Source: JACVRW01 sp963734365 (GTDB lineage Bacteria; Actinomycetota; Thermoleophilia; Solirubrobacterales; Thermoleophilaceae). From it: DNA of 64,000 nt. The notes beneath the pieces were generated by a model. That model was given only the letters and a program-made list of their open reading frames with translations, was not told the origin of the DNA and did no database searches. The stretch is taken from NCBI GenBank assembly GCA_963734365.1, contig CAVTGV010000004.1, forward strand, positions 1 through 64,000, given 5' to 3'. Shown one piece after another: positions 50,106-60,088 of this stretch (positions are counted from its first letter, which is position 1; each line of letters opens with the position of its first letter). A program made the translations under genes and the position numbers.

Positions 50106-50687
50106 CCCGCGAGCGTGTACGGGATCACCAAGCGCGACCAGGAGGAGCTCGTGCTGGCGCTCGGCCGGGCCTACGGGCTGGAGACCGTCGCGCTGCGTTA
50201 CCTGAACGTGTACGGCCCCCGCCAGGCGCTCGGCAACCCGTACACGGGCGTGGCTGCGATCTTCGCTGCGCGGGTGCTGAACGACCGTGCACCGCTGGTC
50301 TTCGAGGACGGCGGCCAGCTGCGCGATCTGATCCACGTAGCGGACGTGACCCGCGCCACCGCCGCGGCGATGTCCGCGCCGGCGGCGCCCGGACACGCCA
50401 TCAACGTGGCCACCGGCAGGCGCGTTCGCATCCGCGACCTGGCCGACCGAATCGCCGGGGCGCTCGGGTCGTCGCTCGAGCCGAGGATCACCGGCGAGTA
50501 CCGCGCGGGCGACATCCGCCACTGCTTCGCCGACGTTTTACGCGCGCGCGAGCTGCTCGGCTTCGAGGCACAGATCGCCCTCGACGAGGGCATGCCGGAG
50601 CTGGCCGCCTGGGTGGCCTCGACCGGCGCCGCCGAGCGCGGCGAGGAGGCGCTGGCCGACCTGCGCGCCCGTGGCCTCGTGGGCTGA
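50106..50687 (+). pseudogene. NAD-dependent epimerase/dehydratase, N-terminally truncated
   Basis: The frame enters at SVYGITKRDQEELVLALGRA, which holds the Tyr-x3-Lys pair of extended SDR sugar epimerases, and continues ETVALRYLNVYGPRQALGNP, then VFEDGGQLRDLIHVADVTRA and AINVATGRRVRIRDLADRIA. The NAD-binding Rossmann half (about 130 residues) is missing, so it cannot bind cofactor. It was probably a nucleotide-sugar 4-epimerase of the same polysaccharide locus as the adjacent glycosyltransferase. Confidence 0.7.
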
Positions 50688-50693
50688 GCCGGG

Positions 50694-51407
50694 CTAGCTC
50701 GCGGGGAGGCCGGCCCGGCGGGGCACCAAGACGAGCACGCCGAGAGCGATCAGAGCCGGGACCCACGCCAGCAGGCGGCCCTCGCCCGAGAACGCGAGCG
50801 CCACCACCAGGCCGCTGATCGAGTAGATCACGAGGATCAACACGAGCTCCCACCAGGGCAGGGCGGGGCGCGGGCCGGGAACCCCGACGCTGCGTTCGGC
50901 CAGCCCGGCGCCGAGCAGCGTCAGCAGGCTGGTGACCGCGTTGACGGTGGCGCCGCGGATGCCCAGGCCGAGTATGGCGGCGCCCTGAACGCCTGCCGAG
51001 AACGCGGCGATCCCGACCACCGCCACGGCGCCGGCCGAGCCGCGCTCCGGGTCCCCGGCGGCCGTCCACAGGACGGCGAACAGGATCAGCAGCCCGGCGT
51101 GTACGAGCAGCGGACGCCGCACCGGTCCGGGCCAGGCCATCGTCCCCACGGCTCGCACCAGCGTGACCGCGAGCGAGGTGCCCGCGACAAAGGCAGCGAG
51201 CGCCGTCAGCAGGATCAGCAGGCGCGCCCCGTCGCCGTCGGCGGCCGCGATGCCGACCTGCACGAGGTCTCCGGTGACGGCCGAGACGAACACGCTGCCC
51301 AGCGCGACGAAGGTGAGCCCGTCGAGCCAGCCGGCCACGGCGGCCAGCGCGAGGATGACCGCGCGCACCCGCCGGCGGCTTCCCAGCGGAAGAGCGTCTG
51401 CCGCCAT
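50694..51407 (-). CDS. DUF1275 (YoaK-like) integral membrane protein
   Basis: The protein has 237 residues with six membrane helices. AVAGWLDGLTFVALGSVFVS, then AVTGDLVQVGIAAADGDGAR and AGVQGAAILGLGIRGATVNA match the DUF1275 family, whose function is not known. The gene faces the pgi gene and the truncated epimerase. Confidence 0.85.
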   Translation of the reverse strand: MAADALPLGSRRRVRAVILALAAVAGWLDGLTFVALGSVFVSAVTGDLVQVGIAAADGDGARLLILLTALAAFVAGTSLAVTLVRAVGTMAWPGPVRRPLLVHAGLLILFAVLWTAAGDPERGSAGAVAVVGIAAFSAGVQGAAILGLGIRGATVNAVTSLLTLLGAGLAERSVGVPGPRPALPWWELVLILVIYSISGLVVALAFSGEGRLLAWVPALIALGVLVLVPRRAGLPAS

Positions 51408-51472
51408 TGGCGGGACGGTGACGCCCGGGCCAGACGGAGAACCCGCGGTCCGCGGCCGGTTATGCTCGCGCC

Positions 51473-53102
51473 GTGAGCGAGCCGCTGCGTGACCTACCGG
51501 CCTGGGGCGAGCTCGAGCGCCACCGCGAGAAGATCGGCGACCGCCACCTTCGCGATCTGTTCGCCGCCGACCCCGGGCGCGGCGAGCGCATGGTCGCCGA
51601 GGGCGCCGGCCTCCACCTCGATTACTCGAAGAACCGGATCAGCGACGACACGCTCGCGCTCCTCGTCGCGCTCGCCGAGCAGAGCGGGATGCCCGAGCGG
51701 CGGGAGCAGATGTTCCGCGGCGAGCGCATCAACGTCTCCGAGAACCGCTCCGTCCTGCACGTGGCGCTGCGGATGCCGCGCGAGCGGTCGCTAGTCGTCG
51801 ACGGAGTCGACGTGGTCAAGGAGGTCCACGAGGTCCTCGACCGCATGAGCGAGTTCGCCGAGCGCGTCCGCAGCGGCGAGTGGAAAGGTCACACCGGCCA
51901 GCGGATCCGCAACGTCGTGAACATCGGCATCGGCGGCTCGGACCTCGGGCCGGTGATGGCCTACGAGGCGCTGCGCCACTACTCCGACCGGGACATGAGC
52001 TTCCGGTTCGTCTCGAACGTGGACGCGACCGATTTCGTCGAGGCCACCCGTGACCTCGATCCGGCGGAGACCCTGTTCGTCGTGTGCTCGAAGACCTTCA
52101 CCACGCTCGAGACCATGACCAACGCCCGCAGCGCGCGGGAGTGGTCGCTCGCGGCGCTGGGCGACGAGGAGGCCATCGCCAAGCACTTCGTTGCGGTGTC
52201 GACCAATGCGGAGGGCGTGGCCGATTTCGGGATCGAGACCGACAACATGTTCGGCTTCTGGGATTGGGTCGGCGGGCGCTACTCGATGGACTCGGCCATC
52301 GGTCTGTCGACGATGCTCGCGATCGGCCCCGAGGCCTACGGGCAGATGCTCGCCGGCTTCCATGCGATCGATGAGCATTTCCGTGAGGCGCCGCTGAGCG
52401 AGAACCTGCCGGCGCTCATGGGGCTGCTTGGCCGTCTGGTACGGCGACTTCTTCGGCGCCCAGACGATCGCCGTCCTGCCCTATGACCGCTACCTGCTGC
52501 GCTTCCCGGCCTATCTGCAGCAGCTGACCATGGAGTCGAACGGCAAGCACGTGACCCTCGACGGCACGCGTGTCGACTACGAGACGGGTGCGATCTACTG
52601 GGGCGAGCCCGGGACCAACGGCCAGCACTCCTTCTACCAGCTGATCCACCAGGGCACGAGGCTCATCCCGTGTGACTTCATCGGCTTCCTCCACCCGCTC
52701 AACCCGCTCGGCGAACACCACGACCTTCTCATCTCGAACGTCTTCGCCCAGCCCGAGGCGCTCGCCTTCGGCAAGACACCCGACCAGGTGCGCGAAGAGG
52801 GGACCGCGGAGGCGGTGGTCCCCCACCGGGTGATGGAGGGAAACCGGCCCTCGAACGTGATCCTCGCCGAGCGCCTCGATCCGGCGACGCTGGGGAGCCT
52901 CGTGGCCCTGTACGAGCACAGCGTCTTCACGCAGGGCGCGATCTGGGGGATCGACTCCTTCGACCAATGGGGCGTCGAGCTCGGCAAGGCCCTGGCCAGC
53001 CGGATCACCCCCGAGCTTCAGGCGGCGGACGAGCCGGAGCTGTCCCACGACAGCTCGACCAACGCGCTGATCCGCCGCTACCGCGCCGCCCGCAGAAGCT
53101 GA
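51473..53102 (+). pseudogene. pgi: Glucose-6-phosphate isomerase with a single frameshift
   Basis: The first frame (51473-52437, GTG start) covers residues 1 to about 320 with all PGI landmarks: RINVSENRSVLHVALRMPRE, NVVNIGIGGSDLGPVMAYEA, FRFVSNVDATDFVEATRDLD and FGFWDWVGGRYSMDSAIGLS. Near 52435 an extra T (CTGCTTGG for CTGCTGG) shifts the frame. The rest, from LAVWYGDFFGAQTIAVLPYD to 53102, continues in a second frame with GEPGTNGQHSFYQLIHQGTR and QWGVELGKALASR. Joined, the protein is full length, about 542 residues. All catalytic regions survive, so an assembly error is at least as likely as inactivation of this central glycolytic gene. Confidence 0.85.
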
Positions 53103-53130
53103 GCGGCGGGACCTCGTCTAGAACGAAGCT

Positions 53131-54564
53131 CTAACGCCGGAGGTCGTCGAGTGCCTTGTCGAGCTGTTCGCCAGTCTCGGTGAGTGCGGCCTCGCCAGGC
53201 GCTTGGAGCGCGACTGCGACGTAGGAGAGGGTCGGTGGCGGTGCAATCGGTTCCGACACGCTCGTGCGAAGTGGCGGACTTCCTTTGCCGAGGAGGTAGG
53301 CCGCCTCGGAGAATCGCTGGCCGGCGATCCCGATCTTGCTGAGATACCGGGTGGGACTGGGCCGGTGTTGGCTGAAGAGGTAGGCGTTGTCTGGGGTGGC
53401 CGCCAGCTGGATGATCGGGGAGAAGTCGAGTGTCGCCGTCATCTGGTTCTGGCCCGTGGGCAGCAAGTCGCCTCGGACGAGGGTGGCCAAGAGAATCGCG
53501 AGGGCGCGCGCATTACCCGCTTGGGTCGATGTCGTCTTCTGCTCGTCCGCCGGCGGCTTCTCCTTGGTCTTCGATCTCTTCGCCTTGGGATCGACGGGTG
53601 GGATGACGGGTACGTCGACTGATGTCCCCGGGACGCGAAAGGACTTGCCGTACAGCTGGCGGAAGACGCCGCCGAGCCAGAGCCCCGTTTGCCCGGTCAG
53701 GAGGCCGCTGTGAGAGAGCATCGCTTTGATGAACGGGAGGCTCAGCCTGGAGATGCAAGCGCTCGCGGCCTCGTTGTCGGACCAGCGAGTCATCAGGTGA
53801 AGCAGCTCGTTGAACTGGACCTTGGCGAGTGCCGCGTAGCGTGCGGCGTAGCACGCCTCATACCGCTTGGCTTCGTCCGGGTCGTCCGGGCGGGTCTGCG
53901 GGCATTTGTGCTGGTGCAGCTGACCCACCTCGGCGTAGAAGTCCGCTGGATACTTACCCTGCTGGGCAGCCGCGCCGTAGGCGGAGCGAAACTCCGGGCT
54001 CGGGGTTGCCCCGCCGTCGAAGGCTTCGACGTCGAAGATCTGCTCGATCTCGGGAAGGTCGGATGCGGGGGCGTCGGCGAGGGCCTTGACCGAGGGAGAG
54101 GGAGCGCTTCGCCAGGCCCGGCGCAGGCCCTGGGTCGCTTGCTCGAAGGTGCGTGCGCCGCTCCAGGTGACGACCGCGCGCAGGTCTTCTCTCAACTGGA
54201 AGGCGGCGTAGAGCGCGGCAAGCTTGGCGACGCTGGCGATGAAGACCATCCGCTCGATCTCCCATCCCGCCTGGACCGGCCGGTCGGCAGAGTCGCTCAT
54301 GTCGATCAGGCAAAGGCTCTTGGGCGCTCGGTCGCCGAGTCGCACCTGAATGCTCCTGACCAGCGCGTCGTGCCGGACGCTCGACTGGGTCACGAAGTTC
54401 GTAACGATGTTCGCGCGCTTTGGGTCGAAGAAGGTCCGGCTCTGGGGGAGGCCGGGTAGCGGCGTGGCTGGGGCGGGCGAGCTGGGCAGGAACGGCCTCG
54501 CGGCGAATCGTGGCTTCCGCCGGCCATGATGGCGGATCGCCTGTCCCGATGCCACCGGCCGCAT
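53131..54564 (-). CDS. Penicillin-binding/beta-lactamase-fold serine hydrolase-like protein
   Basis: The protein has 477 residues. The three active-site elements of the class A beta-lactamase fold appear in the right order: S-V-A-K at 111-114 (VFIASVAKLAALYAAFQLRE), S-D-N at 262-264 (MTRWSDNEAASACISRLSLP), and K-I-G at 410-412 (RYLSKIGIAGQRFSE) in place of KTG/KSG. Unusually long insertions separate SDN and KIG, including a Lys-rich stretch (KAKRSKTKEKPPADEQKT). No signal peptide is obvious at the predicted start. It is divergent, by 39 bases, from the 871-residue gene and may form a functional pair with it. Confidence 0.6.
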   Translation of the reverse strand: MRPVASGQAIRHHGRRKPRFAARPFLPSSPAPATPLPGLPQSRTFFDPKRANIVTNFVTQSSVRHDALVRSIQVRLGDRAPKSLCLIDMSDSADRPVQAGWEIERMVFIASVAKLAALYAAFQLREDLRAVVTWSGARTFEQATQGLRRAWRSAPSPSVKALADAPASDLPEIEQIFDVEAFDGGATPSPEFRSAYGAAAQQGKYPADFYAEVGQLHQHKCPQTRPDDPDEAKRYEACYAARYAALAKVQFNELLHLMTRWSDNEAASACISRLSLPFIKAMLSHSGLLTGQTGLWLGGVFRQLYGKSFRVPGTSVDVPVIPPVDPKAKRSKTKEKPPADEQKTTSTQAGNARALAILLATLVRGDLLPTGQNQMTATLDFSPIIQLAATPDNAYLFSQHRPSPTRYLSKIGIAGQRFSEAAYLLGKGSPPLRTSVSEPIAPPPTLSYVAVALQAPGEAALTETGEQLDKALDDLRR

Positions 54565-54603
54565 GGTTGCGCGACCCGGGGGTTGTTGAGATGATCCGCC
54601 GCC

Positions 54604-57219
54604 GTGGCGGAACTGGCCCGCTTTCGTCTCACTCGCCTGCCCCGGCGCGCAGTACCCGCCGACGAGGCGATACTCAGCCCGCCGCCGGGCGATCCTCCTG
54701 ACGAGTCATTTCTGCGTGCCCTGCTCGACCTGGTGGCGACGGTCACCGACGATCTCCCCTATGAGGCGCAGAACGCCGCCCGCGCATACCTCGACGGTGA
54801 CCGATCGATCGTCGAGCCAGAGCTGCGCGAGGGCGTCGTGCCCGAGGGAGACGGGGCAGCGATGCTTCTCTGCCTGGTCGTGCTCTTCGATCGCTGGCTG
54901 GCGCGTCAGGGAGGGGTCGCGAGCCCGGAGGACGCCCTGGACGAACTACAGCGGCTGACCAATGAGTCAGGCGCGCCGACAGCCCTCACGGGACTGCTCG
55001 GCGCACCTGAATCTCCTGAGTTCAGCGCGCTGGCCTGGCGAATTCTCGAGGGGCTCGCGGTCTCGTTGCTGGTCGGTCCCGAGGAGGAGGAACGGGCCCG
55101 GAGGTTGTCACGGCTCGCACTCGTGCTCGGGTTGATCGTCGAGCTGCTCGCGAAGCGCGTTCAGGATGCCGACCAGGTTGAGAGCCTGCTGTCCCGGTCC
55201 GTGCTGTTGCCGTCGCCCCCGTTTCCGGACGTGCTGTTCGCGCCGCGTGTCCGCCTGGTCCGCGCGGCGACGGTCTCGGACCTGTTCGTGCTGCGGTCGG
55301 AGTGGGCCTGCTACCTGGCGGGCGAAATCGCCGAGATCCGGAATGTGATGAAGGGCGAGACTTTCAGGGATCGGATGCTCACCGTCGACGAGCGTGAGAC
55401 GATCGAGACCGACGAAACGGTCGAGGCGACAACGACCGAGCAGGAGGACATCACTCGCTCCAGCAGCGAGACGTCCGAAGAGGTCCAGCGCGAGCTCGCG
55501 CTTGCGGTCAAGGCGGACGCGCAGGTCGAAGTCGAGGGGTCCTACGGGCCGATGAAGATCGCCGCCAGCGCCGGCGTGGCGGTCGATCTCTCATTGCAAG
55601 AGTCCACGAACCGCGCGACCCGGCTGGCCCGCGAGGTTTCGGCGCGCTCGCTCGGGCGGGTCGAGCAGCGAGTTCGCGACGAGCGCGTCCGCCGCACCCT
55701 GACCCGGCTCGAGACGGAGAGCAGTCACGGATTCAAGCCGCAAAAGGCGCACGTAAGCGGGGTCTACCGGTGGGTCGACCGGGCCGATCGCTTCCAGCTC
55801 TTCCGCTACCCGGATCGGTTGATGCTCGAGTTTGAGCTGCCCGAACCCGGGCGCTACCTGGAGAAGCTCCTGTCGCAGCCCGTCACGTTGGGGTCGATCC
55901 CGCCGCCGCCGGCATTCACCCTCGATCTGGCGACGATCGACCGCACCAACTACTCCGCGCTCGGCCGTGACTATCGAGCGTCGGGAATTCCCGCGCCGCC
56001 CAGCCCCATGGTCGCCGTTTCGACCACCCTCGCCGCCGCGGCCGCCCAAGGAACGCCGGAGCCGACCGGCACGATCTGGAACCCACCGGTGTTCACCGAC
56101 AGCGACGAGCTCGCGATCCCGTCGGGCTACGCCGCTCGGCGGGTCACCCTCAGCGGCTACGCGGAACCGTTCCGCGCCAACTGGCAACGCGAGAACACCA
56201 CGCGGGGGGGATCCGGTCCACTCGAGGATTTCCACGTAATCACCGTGACGGCCGGTGTCGGCGACAAGCACTGGGCGGACTTCCAGACCGGAACCACGGA
56301 CCCAACCTGGCGTAACGCGCTTCAGCTGGGAAAGCGGGACGCCCAGAATCAGCCGTTGCAAGTGCAGTACCTCGACGCTGCGCTGCAGTTCTCCCACTCA
56401 GACGCCGTACTCGACCCGATCGTGACCAAGCTGCCCGTCTCCCTCAGCGTCATGGGAGGCAGGTCGGCCACCGCGGCCGTCGAGATCGAGTGCGAGCCAA
56501 CCGAGGCCGCGTTGGCAGAGTGGCGCCAGCAGGTGTTCGACGCGTGCCTGACCGCCCACGACACGTGGGAGCGCGAGTACCGCGCAGAACAGGCACGTCT
56601 TGGCGGGCCAGTAGCGCTGCATGAACGCTCTCCGACTCGTAACCGTGAGCTGGTCCGCAACGAGCTGAAGCGCCAGGTGATTGCCTGGTTGCTGGGCGAG
56701 GAGGACTTCGCCGGCCGCGACGCCGTCGGCGGCCACGACGTTTCCGGGTTCGACCTCCAGGCGGCCCTCGATCAGGCCCCGGTCATCCAGTTCCTCGAGC
56801 AGGCGATCGAGTGGTCGAACCTCACGTACATTCCCTATCCCTATTACTGGGGCCGCAAGGCCGGATGGGACAAGCTCTCCATCCTCGAAGCCGTCGACGC
56901 CGACCTCGCCCGCTTCCTGTCCGCCGGCTCGGTGCGAGTGGTCGTGCCCGCCCGGCCAGGCCTCGAGAACGACATGCTCAGCTGGATTCTCTGGCAAATA
57001 CCGTGGAGCGGCGGCGCCCCGCCGATCCCGGGAAGCGACCGCTATGTCTCCATAGCAACCGAGCTTGCCGACCTCACTCGTCCACCCGAGGACGGAGTCC
57101 CCGGCAAATCCTGGGAGGCCCGGACACCCACAACGCTGCGCTGGCTCGACCGCGATCCGGACCTTCCCAAGAACACCGCGAACCAACTCACTGCGCCAAA
57201 GACCACGCTCTGTGACTGA
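54604..57219 (+). CDS. Large uncharacterised protein (871 residues)
   Basis: The start here is a GTG at 54604. The N-terminal 250 residues are helical. A Glu/Thr/Ser-rich helical stretch follows (ETDETVEATTTEQEDITRSS, then SEEVQRELALAVKADAQVEV) and a region with HGFKPQKAHVSGVYRWVDRA and YPDRLMLEFELPEPGRYLEK. After a proline-rich linker come beta-rich segments and, near 790, IEWSNLTYIPYPYYWGRKAG, which reads like a conserved module. There are no membrane helices or signal peptide. I have seen this layout only in uncharacterised proteins, some near phage-tail-like loci; nothing of that kind is adjacent here. Confidence 0.75.
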   Translation: MAELARFRLTRLPRRAVPADEAILSPPPGDPPDESFLRALLDLVATVTDDLPYEAQNAARAYLDGDRSIVEPELREGVVPEGDGAAMLLCLVVLFDRWLARQGGVASPEDALDELQRLTNESGAPTALTGLLGAPESPEFSALAWRILEGLAVSLLVGPEEEERARRLSRLALVLGLIVELLAKRVQDADQVESLLSRSVLLPSPPFPDVLFAPRVRLVRAATVSDLFVLRSEWACYLAGEIAEIRNVMKGETFRDRMLTVDERETIETDETVEATTTEQEDITRSSSETSEEVQRELALAVKADAQVEVEGSYGPMKIAASAGVAVDLSLQESTNRATRLAREVSARSLGRVEQRVRDERVRRTLTRLETESSHGFKPQKAHVSGVYRWVDRADRFQLFRYPDRLMLEFELPEPGRYLEKLLSQPVTLGSIPPPPAFTLDLATIDRTNYSALGRDYRASGIPAPPSPMVAVSTTLAAAAAQGTPEPTGTIWNPPVFTDSDELAIPSGYAARRVTLSGYAEPFRANWQRENTTRGGSGPLEDFHVITVTAGVGDKHWADFQTGTTDPTWRNALQLGKRDAQNQPLQVQYLDAALQFSHSDAVLDPIVTKLPVSLSVMGGRSATAAVEIECEPTEAALAEWRQQVFDACLTAHDTWEREYRAEQARLGGPVALHERSPTRNRELVRNELKRQVIAWLLGEEDFAGRDAVGGHDVSGFDLQAALDQAPVIQFLEQAIEWSNLTYIPYPYYWGRKAGWDKLSILEAVDADLARFLSAGSVRVVVPARPGLENDMLSWILWQIPWSGGAPPIPGSDRYVSIATELADLTRPPEDGVPGKSWEARTPTTLRWLDRDPDLPKNTANQLTAPKTTLCD

Positions 57220-57376
57220 GAGCCTCGATGCGCCGTCGTGGCGGTCCAGATGGCCGGGATCTCGCGCGACTCGCGCGCGCGTGAAACTGAGCACCGCCGA
57301 CGACTGAGTCGCAATATCCGGTCTTCCGGTCGAGCCGCCTGCTCAGGCTCAGAAAGAGGGTTGCAGGGGTTGCGAA

Positions 57377-57447
57377 TGCGCCCAGGGAGACTCGAACTCC
57401 CACCCCGCTTACACGGGACAAGGCCCTCAACCTTGTCGAGTTCGGCC
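57377..57447 (-). tRNA. tRNA-Leu(GAG)-like segment lacking its 5' acceptor strand
   Basis: On the minus strand the segment holds a seven-pair anticodon stem around TTGAGGG (anticodon GAG), a long variable arm (CCCGTGTAAGCGGG), a perfect T-arm (GGGAGTTCGAGTCTCCC) and an acceptor-like end TGGGCGCA at 57377-57384. The matching 5' strand GCGCCCA and a normal D-arm are not found, so the 5' end has been lost or replaced. This is the form left at an attachment site after integration or recombination in a tRNA gene. CCA is not encoded. Confidence 0.5.
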
Positions 57448-57765
57448 CCCCCTCGGAGACCAGCCGGTCCGACGAGCGCCTGTAAGGGCGAGCGGATCTG
57501 CCGATCAGGTCAACGTCCTGGTGCGCCCGGAGTCACGCTGGGCATGACGATCACCGCATGAAGCCCGTTATCTCGGGTCCAGATGAGGAAACGAGCAAGT
57601 GCTCCCTTCACGCGGGACGCGCTTTCCCAAGGCGTCCGTTAGCACTGCGATCAGACGTCGGGCGAGAGTGTCGCAACCACGCGAGGGGTCTCTCCGAACG
57701 CACGATGCTCAGTTCACCCGGTTCGGGGGATGCGCCCGCCCTCCGGGCAAGCGTATGGTTGCGAG

Positions 57766-58281
57766 GTGGGTCTCTTGCGACGTCGCAGCGATGAGCCCGA
57801 AGGCGAGCGGTTTCTGATGCGCGAGAAGCTGCTGGCGATCGGAGATGACTTCTGGATCGAGAACGACCGAGGCGAGCGGGCCTACAAGGTCGACGGCAAG
57901 GCGGTTCGGTTACGAGAGACATTCGTTCTCGAAAACAGCTCGGGAGACGAGGTGGCGCGGATCAAGGAGCGCAAGCTCAGCATCCGCGACAAGGTAGCCG
58001 TCGAGCGCTATGGCAACACCGTTGCGACCGTCCACAAGGCTCTCGTCGGGATCCGCGCTCGCTTCGCCATCGACGTCGAGCATGGCGCCGACATGAAGGC
58101 GCACGGGAACGTCGTCGACCACGAGTACGAGATCGAGCGCGACGGCGACACTGTCGCGACGATCTCCAAGAAGTGGTTTCGGGTGCGCGAGTCCTACGGC
58201 GTCGACGTCGCGCCTGGCGAGGACGCTCCGCTCATTCTCGCCATCACGGTCGCCATCGACTCGCTGACCACCCGCGACTGA
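57766..58281 (+). CDS. LURP-one-related domain protein
   Basis: The protein has 171 residues from a GTG. FLMREKLLAIGDDFWIENDR, then GERAYKVDGKAVRLRETFVL, VARIKERKLSIRDKVAVERY and VDHEYEIERDGDTVATISKK, followed by WFRVRESYGVDVAPGEDAPL, is the tubby-like LURP-one (YxjI) barrel. Bacterial members have no agreed function, and some bind lipids or sit near secretion systems. It lies between a tRNA fragment and a LuxR remnant, inside the rearranged zone. Confidence 0.82.
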   Translation: MGLLRRRSDEPEGERFLMREKLLAIGDDFWIENDRGERAYKVDGKAVRLRETFVLENSSGDEVARIKERKLSIRDKVAVERYGNTVATVHKALVGIRARFAIDVEHGADMKAHGNVVDHEYEIERDGDTVATISKKWFRVRESYGVDVAPGEDAPLILAITVAIDSLTTRD

Positions 58282-58440
58282 GCTGACGCGCGACCCGCGC
58301 CGCCGCCTCGCGCGTAGGGAGTTGTGCTGCAAGCCGATCGTCTGCGCTACTCCAACTCATGAGAAGCGGAGGTGAGCGGGGCGCGTCGGACTACCGCTGG
58401 TCGTCCAAAGCAGCAACCAGGCCCGTCCACCGGACTCGGT

Positions 58441-58800
58441 GCGCTGTGCGTGGATGCTGGCGACAAGGACGCGGCAGCGGGGGCGGCGGTTCGCGTCGCG
58501 ATGCACCTGCTCTTCGATACCGCCCTGATGGCACCGGTGCGCGGCTGGTTGGCACGAGCCGAGCGGCTGCTCGAGGGTCAGCGTGAGACGCCGGCGAACG
58601 CTTGGCTTGCGGTGTTCGCACGTACGAGCGCATGCTGACCGGCGACCTCCCCGGCGCTCGACCGTGGGCGCGGCGGGCCATCGAGCTGGGTTCGAAGCAT
58701 GACCCGGCGGCGTGCGCCCTCGGACAGGTGGCAGAAGCACGGCTGCTGATCCTGGGCGGTGATGTCGAGCAAGGCCTGGCGCTGCTCGACGAGGTCGGGG
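58441..58800 (+). pseudogene. LuxR-family regulator, internal fragment with frameshift
   Basis: A helical repeat segment is readable in two frames: ALCVDAGDKDAAAGAAVRVA, then APVRGWLARAERLLEGQRET up to about 58610, and after a shift RTYERMLTGDLPGARPWARR with AIELGSKHDPAACALGQVAE and GDVEQGLALLDEVGV. This is the tetratricopeptide-like middle of large LuxR-type ATP-binding regulators. The AAA part and the C-terminal HTH are missing. Confidence 0.5.
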
Positions 58801-59016
58801 TAGACGACCCCAGTCGAGAGCGGATCGAGGTCCCCGGCGACCGTCGCTGCAGCGCGAGAGTGCCGGAATCCATGAAAGCGAGCGTCTCGCGAGTCGAGCG
58901 TCAGACGACTGGTATGGACGACCGGCGTGCGCGCTGGGGGTGATGCGGAGACGCCCGCTTCGGTCCGGGCGAAGCGGGAGCGCCGGGTCGCTCCCGCAGC
59001 CGTGATTTGCGCTTGC

Positions 59017-59394
59017 TCAGAGTTGGAGGCCGGCGCTGGCCGACATCATCGGGGCGCGGCGGGTGCGGACCGCAGCGATGATCTCCTCGGGGTCGATGCC
59101 TTGCAGGTAGATCGAGGTGGTGCCGAGGTTGGTGTGGCCGAGTTGGCGCTGGATGATGTTGAGCGGGACGCCCTCGCGGGCGAGCTCGAGCGCGTGGGCG
59201 TGGCGCAGCTGATGGGGCGCGAACCGGCGGCGCACGCCTGCCTGGGTGGCGAGCCGGCGCAGCTCGCGGCGTACCCCGGCGCTGGCCCAGGGCCGTCCGC
59301 GGGTGGGGCCGTCGATGATGCAGAACAGCGGCCCGGCTGGCAGCCCGCGCCGCGCTGCGAGTCATGGGCGCAGCTGCTCCCAGCCCCACTCGTC
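59017..59394 (-). pseudogene. Tyrosine recombinase, C-terminal fragment, inverted copy
   Basis: On the minus strand the fragment starts near DEWGWEQLRP, has a short damaged stretch, then PLFCIIDGPTRGRPWASAGV, RRFAPHQLRHAHALELAREG, PLNIIQRQLGHTNLGTTSIY and LQGIDPEEIIAAVRTRRAPM. These contain the catalytic HxLRH, the LGH and the tyrosine. The N-terminal half is missing, cut at about 59395 where the plus-strand paralogue begins. Together the two copies form a head-to-head inverted arrangement. Confidence 0.65.
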
Positions 59395-59432
59395 CGGCCT
59401 ATCACGCCGGCCGGCCGCCGCGCAACAAGGGG

Positions 59433-60088
59433 ATGCGCTACCCGGCCGACCCGCCGACGGTGGAGGAGGTCGTGGCCGTGATGCGCCACGCCGCCGAGGA
59501 TCGTCACGGCTGGCGCGTGCGAGCGATGATCGTCGTCTTGTGGCGCGCCGGGCTGCGCGTCCAGGAAGCGCTAGCGCTCGCCGAGCACGACCTCGACCAC
59601 CGGCGCGGTTCGCTGCTGGTCCGCAACGGCAAGGGCGGCCGCCGCCGCGAGGTCGGCATGGACGAGTGGGGCTGGGAACAGCTACGGCCATGGCTGACCG
59701 CGCGGGCACGAGCTGCCGGTCGGGTCGCTCTTCTGCATCATCGACGGCCCGACCCGCGGGCGGCCGTGGTCGAGGCGCGGCCGTCCGCGCCGAGTTCCGC
59801 CGGCTCGCATCCGAGGCGGGCATCAGGCGACGGTTCGCGCCGCATCAGCTGCGCCACGCGCATGCGCTCGAGCTCGCGCGTGAGGGCGTTACGCTGAACA
59901 TCATCCAGCGCCAGCTCGGCCACGCGAATCTCGGCACCACCTCGATCTACCTGCAGGGGATCGACACAGAGGAGATCATCACGGCCGTGCGCACCCGCCG
60001 CGCGCCGATGGTGGCGTGCGGCGAGTCGGCCTCCGCTTCTCGCGCCAAGCGCCGAGCGGACCGCGACGAGCAGCTCATGGCCCGCTGA
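59433..60088 (+). pseudogene. Tyrosine recombinase (XerC-like), frameshifted
   Basis: The ATG at 59433 opens MRYPADPPTVEEVVAVMRHA and continues WRAGLRVQEALALAEHDLDH and LVRNGKGGRRREVGMDEWGW, with the first catalytic arginine and the conserved lysine loop. Near 59708 a one-base insertion breaks the frame, a second change follows near 59770, and the end is RRFAPHQLRHAHALELAREG and LQGIDTEEIITAVRTRRAPM up to 60088. The missing N-terminal DNA-arm domain suggests a short phage/element-type integrase. Paralogous to the fragment on the other strand. Confidence 0.65.
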
